NCBI GenBank assembly: GCA_944359935.1
Contig: CALVTD010000007.1
Coordinates: forward strand, 1-37,423
Length of the DNA stretch: 37,423 nt
Origin: an uncultured Clostridia bacterium
GTDB lineage: Bacteria; Bacillota; Clostridia; Christensenellales; UBA1242
Direction of reading: 5' to 3'
The notes below the pieces were generated by a model. The model had not been told where the DNA came from. It made no database searches and was given only the letters and a program-made list of their open reading frames with translations. The position numbers and the translations under genes were made by a program. Positions within the stretch are counted from its first letter, which is position 1. Every line of letters begins with the position of its first letter. Positions 33,544 to 37,423 of the stretch are shown in pieces.

Positions 33544-34617
33544 TTTATCTTTTTCTTTATCTTTTTGCGCTTTAAGTTTTTTCCTCTTTTTAGGGTTGTG
33601 CGCAAGCGCCCAAAGCGACGGAGTGATAAACACAGACGAATAGAAACTTGCAAGCACACCTATTGCGATTGGAAGTGCGAAATCTCTAACATCAGTAACG
33701 GCTATCACAGCAACCAATGCCACAACAACGAATGCCGTAACAGCGATGAAAACATTTCTTGGCATGGTTTGCCTTACACTGTCATTGACAAGCACTTCAT
33801 TTGGTTGATTGTCATATACTCCGCTTTTTTGATTGTCTCTAATTCTGTCCATAAGCAGAACGCTGTTGAAAATTGAGAAGCACATAACTGCTATTATTGC
33901 GATTATGAATGCAGGGTTAATGGTTATTCTAAAAATAAGTGCGAAAGCAGTTGTTATGAAAATGTCGTGGAACAGCGCCAAAATGCAGGCAAAGGCTGTT
34001 GTAAAATCAAACCTAAACCCAAGGTAAACAAGCACCAAAACCATTGCCACAACCACAGCGATAATTGCGGTGTAAATAAGTTCTGCCCCAGCAGTTGGAG
34101 TGATTGTGCCCGTGTTTTCAATGGCGTTTTCGCCATCTACAACAGCGTCATACCCAAACGCTTGCAACAGTTGCTCATGAATAGCATTGTTGGTTTGAAT
34201 TATTTCTTGGCTGGTTGCACCCTCAGCATTTTGATATTTAACCACAACGGCTTGTCCGCCATAAACATCAAACTCTGCAACATCCATTGATGAAATTTGA
34301 TAAGAACTTGCGCTAAGCCCGTTGGCCTCTAACACAGCATCAATCTTATCTTGAATTTGCCTGTAATCTTCTGCATTGTTTGCATCATATTGCTCTGCGC
34401 CTTCGATTGCATTTTCGCTGTTGGTGTAAACAGTCATAACCGAGCCACCAGTGAAATCAATTCCGCTTTTAAAACCAACTGTGCAAAGCAGGATTATTGC
34501 CACCAGAATAATAACGGCAGGAGCAATCAAAAACCATTTCATGTTTTTGTAGTAATTAAATTTTGAAGATGCAATCACCTCGTCAAAGGAAAGACGGCTT
34601 TTTTTATACTTTTTCAT
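33532..34617 (-). CDS. secF: Protein translocase subunit SecF
   Basis: RND-type subunit using proton-motive force to help Sec-dependent export. The 361 aa have an N-terminal cytoplasmic end, helix 1 near 28-46, FKSGIDFTGGSVMTV near 49, an extracytoplasmic domain to about 165, then helices 2-6 with GLGFRFDFTTAFACILALFHDI-like sequence near 198, and NSVLLMDRIRDN near 250. Ends with a Lys-rich tail. Its ATG overlaps secD by 4 bp. Confidence 0.96.
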   Translation of the reverse strand: MKKYKKSRLSFDEVIASSKFNYYKNMKWFLIAPAVIILVAIILLCTVGFKSGIDFTGGSVMTVYTNSENAIEGAEQYDANNAEDYRQIQDKIDAVLEANGLSASSYQISSMDVAEFDVYGGQAVVVKYQNAEGATSQEIIQTNNAIHEQLLQAFGYDAVVDGENAIENTGTITPTAGAELIYTAIIAVVVAMVLVLVYLGFRFDFTTAFACILALFHDIFITTAFALIFRITINPAFIIAIIAVMCFSIFNSVLLMDRIRDNQKSGVYDNQPNEVLVNDSVRQTMPRNVFIAVTAFVVVALVAVIAVTDVRDFALPIAIGVLASFYSSVFITPSLWALAHNPKKRKKLKAQKDKEKDKVVV

Positions 34618-36020
34618 TTTGCGCCCTCCTCTGTAACAGTGATTTCTTTTTCGGCGCTCTCATCAGCCCCCTCAACAATTTCAGGTTTGTCATAATCAGG
34701 GTTAAGCAATTTTGAACGCTTTAAGTTAAGCGGTTTTGGATTAACTGAGTTAAATGGCAAATACCATTTAATCATAAAACGAGTAACAACAAGCGAGCAG
34801 AACATTGAAAGCACAGCACCAATCAAAATGATAAGCCCCAAACTTCTCAGCCCAGCATAGCCAATTATGCACAAGATGATTGCAACTATTGCAAGTGCAA
34901 CATGTGAATCAAAAATTGGCCACAATGCTTTTTTAAAGCCATTTTTGTATGAAAGAGGAATTTTTTTGCCGGAAGCATATTCTTCCCTAATTCTTTCCAA
35001 AATCAGCACATGGCAGCCGATTACAATCGCGTATGAAAGCACGATGCCGGCAAGCCCTGCAACTGTTAATTGAATGAGCGGAATTGCCTGCAAGAAAAAC
35101 AGCATTAAAATTGTAAACACAACAAATGAAACATCTGCAAGCAAACCAAAATGTCCATATCTAAGCACCATAAACAGCATAACTAAGAATAGCGCCACGC
35201 CCATAGCAATTAAAATATACATAAGCGTGTCTGTGCCAGCCGTTGCTGAAATAACGCCTGTTTGAATAAGTTCAAGTGAAGCGTTGTAAGTGCCTGATAA
35301 AATTGTAACTGCATATTCCTGTGCAGTTGTTGAATCTGTAATTGACCCGCCTGAAATAAAGGTCTGTCCATCAGTGATGGCCTCGCTGCAAGTTAATTGA
35401 ATTGCGTCATCGCTGCCAATATAAACATACAAGTAATTGTTTTCAGTTTTCTCTGCTGCAATTTCGCTCATCTCTTGCAGTTTTGAAGTGCCTGTGCTGT
35501 CAAAATCCAAAACCACGCCATATGAACTGCTGTCTTGATCGTAACTTACATAAACATTTTCAATGTTTGCGCTTGAAATATAATCGCCTGTAAACGAAGC
35601 GACATCGTTTACATCAAAACTGTCGCTTGAAGCAATGTAAACTGTTGTTGGCTGACCAATTAAATTGAACAAATCGCCCGAAACAGAATCCTTTGCAACC
35701 TCAATTCTTATTTGATTGCCACCCTGCTTGGAAACTGATGCGTTTAACGCGCCGTTGTCATAAAGCAGGCTTTCAATTTGCGAAACAGTTGACTCAACCG
35801 CGCCATCCAAATCGGTTGTGTTGGCGGTTGGCGACAAAGACGCCTCATAAACAGCAGAAACACCCCCCGACAAATCAAGGCCGAGAGGGATTGCATTTAA
35901 AAAGCCGTTATAAATATAATCTGTTCCAGCAACTGGAAATGACGCAAAGGATAAAACAAGGCCAATAACAATCAGCACACCTAATATCGCAAACTTCCAA
36001 ATTGAACGCTTTTTAGCCAT
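34614..36020 (-). CDS. secD: Protein translocase subunit SecD
   Basis: Partner of SecF. The 468 aa have helix 1 (FAILGVLIVIGLVLSFASFP), IPLGLDLSGGVSAVYEA near 45, a long extracytoplasmic P1 domain (about 65-260), and helices 2-6 with LMYILIAMGVALFLVMLFMV near 265. SecD and SecF are separate genes, not fused. An acidic tail (EGADESAEKEITVTEEGAK) ends the protein. Preceded by a consensus promoter. Confidence 0.96.
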   Translation of the reverse strand: MAKKRSIWKFAILGVLIVIGLVLSFASFPVAGTDYIYNGFLNAIPLGLDLSGGVSAVYEASLSPTANTTDLDGAVESTVSQIESLLYDNGALNASVSKQGGNQIRIEVAKDSVSGDLFNLIGQPTTVYIASSDSFDVNDVASFTGDYISSANIENVYVSYDQDSSSYGVVLDFDSTGTSKLQEMSEIAAEKTENNYLYVYIGSDDAIQLTCSEAITDGQTFISGGSITDSTTAQEYAVTILSGTYNASLELIQTGVISATAGTDTLMYILIAMGVALFLVMLFMVLRYGHFGLLADVSFVVFTILMLFFLQAIPLIQLTVAGLAGIVLSYAIVIGCHVLILERIREEYASGKKIPLSYKNGFKKALWPIFDSHVALAIVAIILCIIGYAGLRSLGLIILIGAVLSMFCSLVVTRFMIKWYLPFNSVNPKPLNLKRSKLLNPDYDKPEIVEGADESAEKEITVTEEGAK

Positions 36021-36060
36021 TATAACCCCTTAAATTCTAGTTGACTTATAAATAATTATT

Positions 36061-36078
36061 GGAAGTCAAACAACTTCC
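36061..36078 (-). promoter_or_regulatory. Small hairpin in the secD leader
   Basis: GGAAG/CTTCC stem with an 8-nt loop at the start of the secD leader, without a T run. It may stabilise the 5' end. Confidence 0.35.
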
Positions 36079-36084
36079 TAAATC

Positions 36085-36113
36085 ATTATATATAAATCAA
36101 GGGGCAGTGTCAA
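36085..36113 (-). promoter_or_regulatory. Consensus sigma-A promoter of secDF
   Basis: TTGACA (36113-36108) and TATAAT (36090-36085) with a 17-bp spacer: a full match to both hexamers. It lies 14 bp after the upstream stop codon. Confidence 0.88.
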
Positions 36114-36126
36114 ATGTTTTTTGCGC

Positions 36127-36540
36127 CTACCTGGTAGATTTTTTAAGATTTACGCATATAATGCCACAAATTCCACCGATGATGGTGCCAAAGACGATGT
36201 CGTTTAAAAGAGTGTGGTCAAAATTGAACGCGCCGTTTAAAATTGAAAACACTATAAAAGCCACAATTGTGTAAACAAACCCAATCAACAGTCCGCTTAC
36301 TAGCCCCATTTCTTTGCGTTTTTTTAGGCCAAAAAACACTCCTAAAAATATGCTTAAACCTTTTATCACCTGGTTTATAGGCAAAATCAATTTGTCCGAA
36401 AGTGAAGTAAATTTAAGGCAGAAAGCAAAAATCAATATGCCAATTAAACTTACACAAAGCGCAATTAAACTGCCTTTGACAATTGAAAGAAAAACGCCGC
36501 TATGCTTTTTTTCTTCCAAGTTCTTTGCCCTCATTTTCAT
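36127..36540 (-). CDS. TIGR04086-like small membrane protein
   Basis: The 137-aa protein has four helices (about 17-40, 57-72, 78-100 and 108-130), a basic N-terminus and a short Lys-rich end. Glycine-rich helices (GLVSGLLIGFVYTIVAFIVF, GTIIGGICGIICV) and the location between yajC and secD match the TIGR04086 family of Clostridia. Function unknown. The SCIFF peptide gene often associated with this family is not present in the 97 bp towards yajC. ATG 36540 follows AAAGGAG. Confidence 0.75.
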   Translation of the reverse strand: MKMRAKNLEEKKHSGVFLSIVKGSLIALCVSLIGILIFAFCLKFTSLSDKLILPINQVIKGLSIFLGVFFGLKKRKEMGLVSGLLIGFVYTIVAFIVFSILNGAFNFDHTLLNDIVFGTIIGGICGIICVNLKKSTR

Positions 36541-36577
36541 ATTTGACTCCTTTACGCATTTTTATACTTTAACCCTA

Positions 36578-36593
36578 TTAGAATACATTCTAA
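36578..36593 (-). promoter_or_regulatory. Perfect dyad over the likely -10 of the TIGR04086-like gene
   Basis: TTAGAAT-GT-ATTCTAA, a 7-2-7 perfect inverted repeat. TAGAAT within it is a plausible -10 (with a weak TTGCTC -35 at 16 bp). The dyad resembles operator half-sites of small repressors in shape only. Confidence 0.4.
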
Positions 36594-36620
36594 CTTATGC
36601 TTGTCTAAGAGCAAATATGA

Positions 36621-36649
36621 AAAAATAAAAGATGCGCTTAGGCATCTTT
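36621..36649 (-). terminator. Terminator of yajC
   Basis: Stem AAAGATGC/GCATCTTT (36642-36649 with 36628-36635), 6-nt loop containing the yajC stop codon (36638-36640), then TATTTTT on the minus strand. Confidence 0.85.
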
Positions 36650-37123
36650 ATTTTTTGATTGCTTTTTGCTTTGAGTTTTTTTCTCTGGCTTAGCGGAATC
36701 TTTGCTTTCCTCTTTTTTTTCTTCCTCTTTGTTTTGAACTTTTTCTTCCTTAGCCTCTGCCTTTTTGTCTTCAACTTTGTTTTTATCTATTAAAGGCAGG
36801 TCTTTTGCAACAGGAATTTCATCTTTAATTACTTGATAGATTGCATATGCGTCAACAGTCATGTAACTTTTATATTTGTCGCTGCCTGTTTCGATTGTAA
36901 CTTGTTTTGCAGTTCCATCAAGTTTGATGTCAACAATTTTGCCGTAAACACCACTTGTTGTAAGGATTTTATCCCCTCTTTTAAGTGAATTTGTTTGCTC
37001 GGTCATGCGTTGATTTTCTTTTTTATTGCGCCTAATCATCAAAAGAGGATAAGCAATCACCAAAAGCGCTATTAAAACAATTAAAACAATTTGTGTTGCA
37101 TCAAGTGCAAGAAGTTGCGACAT
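36638..37123 (-). CDS. yajC: Preprotein translocase subunit YajC
   Basis: Single-pass membrane partner of SecDF. The 161 aa begin MSQLLALDATQIVLIVLIAL, with one helix near 10-30, LLMIRRNKKENQRM after it, and LKRGDKILTTSGVYGKIVDI near 50, the family signature. Residues 105-161 form a Lys/Glu-rich tail much longer than in typical 90-110-aa YajC. ATG 37123 is nine bases after GGAG and is preferred over the ATG at 37129, which is too close. Confidence 0.93.
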   Translation of the reverse strand: MSQLLALDATQIVLIVLIALLVIAYPLLMIRRNKKENQRMTEQTNSLKRGDKILTTSGVYGKIVDIKLDGTAKQVTIETGSDKYKSYMTVDAYAIYQVIKDEIPVAKDLPLIDKNKVEDKKAEAKEEKVQNKEEEKKEESKDSAKPEKKTQSKKQSKNKDA

Positions 37124-37153
37124 AAACATTTTCTCCTTTTTTAAGATAGGCTT

Positions 37154-37181
37154 ATTATAAATTAAATTTTTAACAATTCAA
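37154..37181 (-). promoter_or_regulatory. Promoter of yajC
   Basis: TTGAAT (37181-37176) and TATAAT (37159-37154), 16-bp spacer on the minus strand, about 30 bp before the start codon. Confidence 0.6.
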
Positions 37182-37192
37182 AACGATTTTAA

Positions 37193-37423
37193 CTAAATTT
37201 TCTTAGTTTTTATTTCCTGCAAAATTCTTTCGACAAAATCTTGCATTTTTAATCCGCTTTGGTTTTCGCCTCCTCTGCCTCTAAGTGAAATTGTGCCATT
37301 TGCCTGCTCGTCATCACCAACGATGATGAGATATGGCACTTTCATGTTGTGCGCCTCACGAATTTTGTAGCCAACCTTTTCGTTTCTTTCGTCCACGGTT
37401 GCGCGCACGCCGTTATCTTTAAG
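37193..37423 (-). CDS. thrS: Threonyl-tRNA synthetase, C-terminal end (runs off the window)
   Basis: Visible 76 residues are the anticodon-binding domain end: GVRATVDERNEKVGYKIREA, VPYLIIVGDDEQANGTISLR, and LKMQDFVERILQEI. These are the ThrRS patterns RVxxDxRNEKxGYKIREA and VPYxxVVGxxE; HisRS and ProRS endings differ. The coding frame is open to the right edge. No clear terminator separates it from the yajC promoter. Confidence 0.93.
   Translation of the reverse strand, partial: LKDNGVRATVDERNEKVGYKIREAHNMKVPYLIIVGDDEQANGTISLRGRGGENQSGLKMQDFVERILQEIKTKKI

Noticed and set aside
36541..36637. A SCIFF-type peptide gene between yajC and the TIGR04086-like gene.
   Set aside because: The 97-bp gap is too short and has no Cys-rich frame.

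Overview
The window is a continuous stretch of bacterial chromosome from a low-GC (roughly 40% by eye) Firmicutes/Clostridia-type organism. The evidence is a complete spoIIIAA-AH sporulation operon, Gram-positive-type AGGAGG ribosome binding sites, TTG/GTG starts, and gene clusters laid out as in Clostridia and Bacilli. Every supported gene lies on the minus strand, so transcription runs from high to low coordinates; 37 kb of co-orientation suggests one replichore. I cannot name a species. An uncultured, compact-genome gut or rumen Clostridia lineage is an inference only.

Layout in the direction of transcription (right to left). The 3' end of thrS, then yajC, a TIGR04086-like membrane protein and secDF (Sec export accessories). 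Next is a one-gene islet encoding an apparent PoNi-type (DUF1910/DUF1911) immunity protein, bounded by terminators. Then rpsB-tsf with a structured leader, and frr-uppS-cdsA-rseP followed by a PolC homologue that keeps the N-terminal, OB and exonuclease parts but has no PHP or polymerase domain. Then rimP-nusA-ylxR-ylxQ-infB-rbfA-nrnA-truB-nfo-like, followed by efp. Then spoIIIAA-AB-AC-AD-AE-AF-AG-AH, asp23(yqhY)-nusB-xseA-xseB-proS, a small membrane protein, infC-rpmI-rplT-rlmB-like-yebC behind an L20-type leader, ruvC-ruvA-ruvB-queA-tgt, and the 5' two-thirds of rny (RNase Y).

Most of the window is core information processing: translation initiation, elongation and recycling, ribosome maturation, tRNA modification, transcription elongation, Holliday-junction processing and RNA decay. 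Envelope biogenesis (uppS, cdsA, rseP, secDF) and sporulation make up the rest. Nine sigma-A-like promoters and eight intrinsic terminators can be placed; several terminator stems begin inside the stop codon of the gene they end.

The points most worth a second look are: (1) a perfect four-way-junction (cloverleaf) inverted-repeat element of 90 bp between yebC and ruvC; (2) the polymerase-less PolC at the polC locus; (3) the orphan PoNi-like immunity gene; (4) an ATA start codon for infC; (5) a probable leaderless ruvC mRNA; (6) an rpsB leader whose pyrimidine tract can mask the Shine-Dalgarno sequence. I did not find a multi-gene defence or mobile system, CRISPR array, insertion sequence, tRNA or rRNA.
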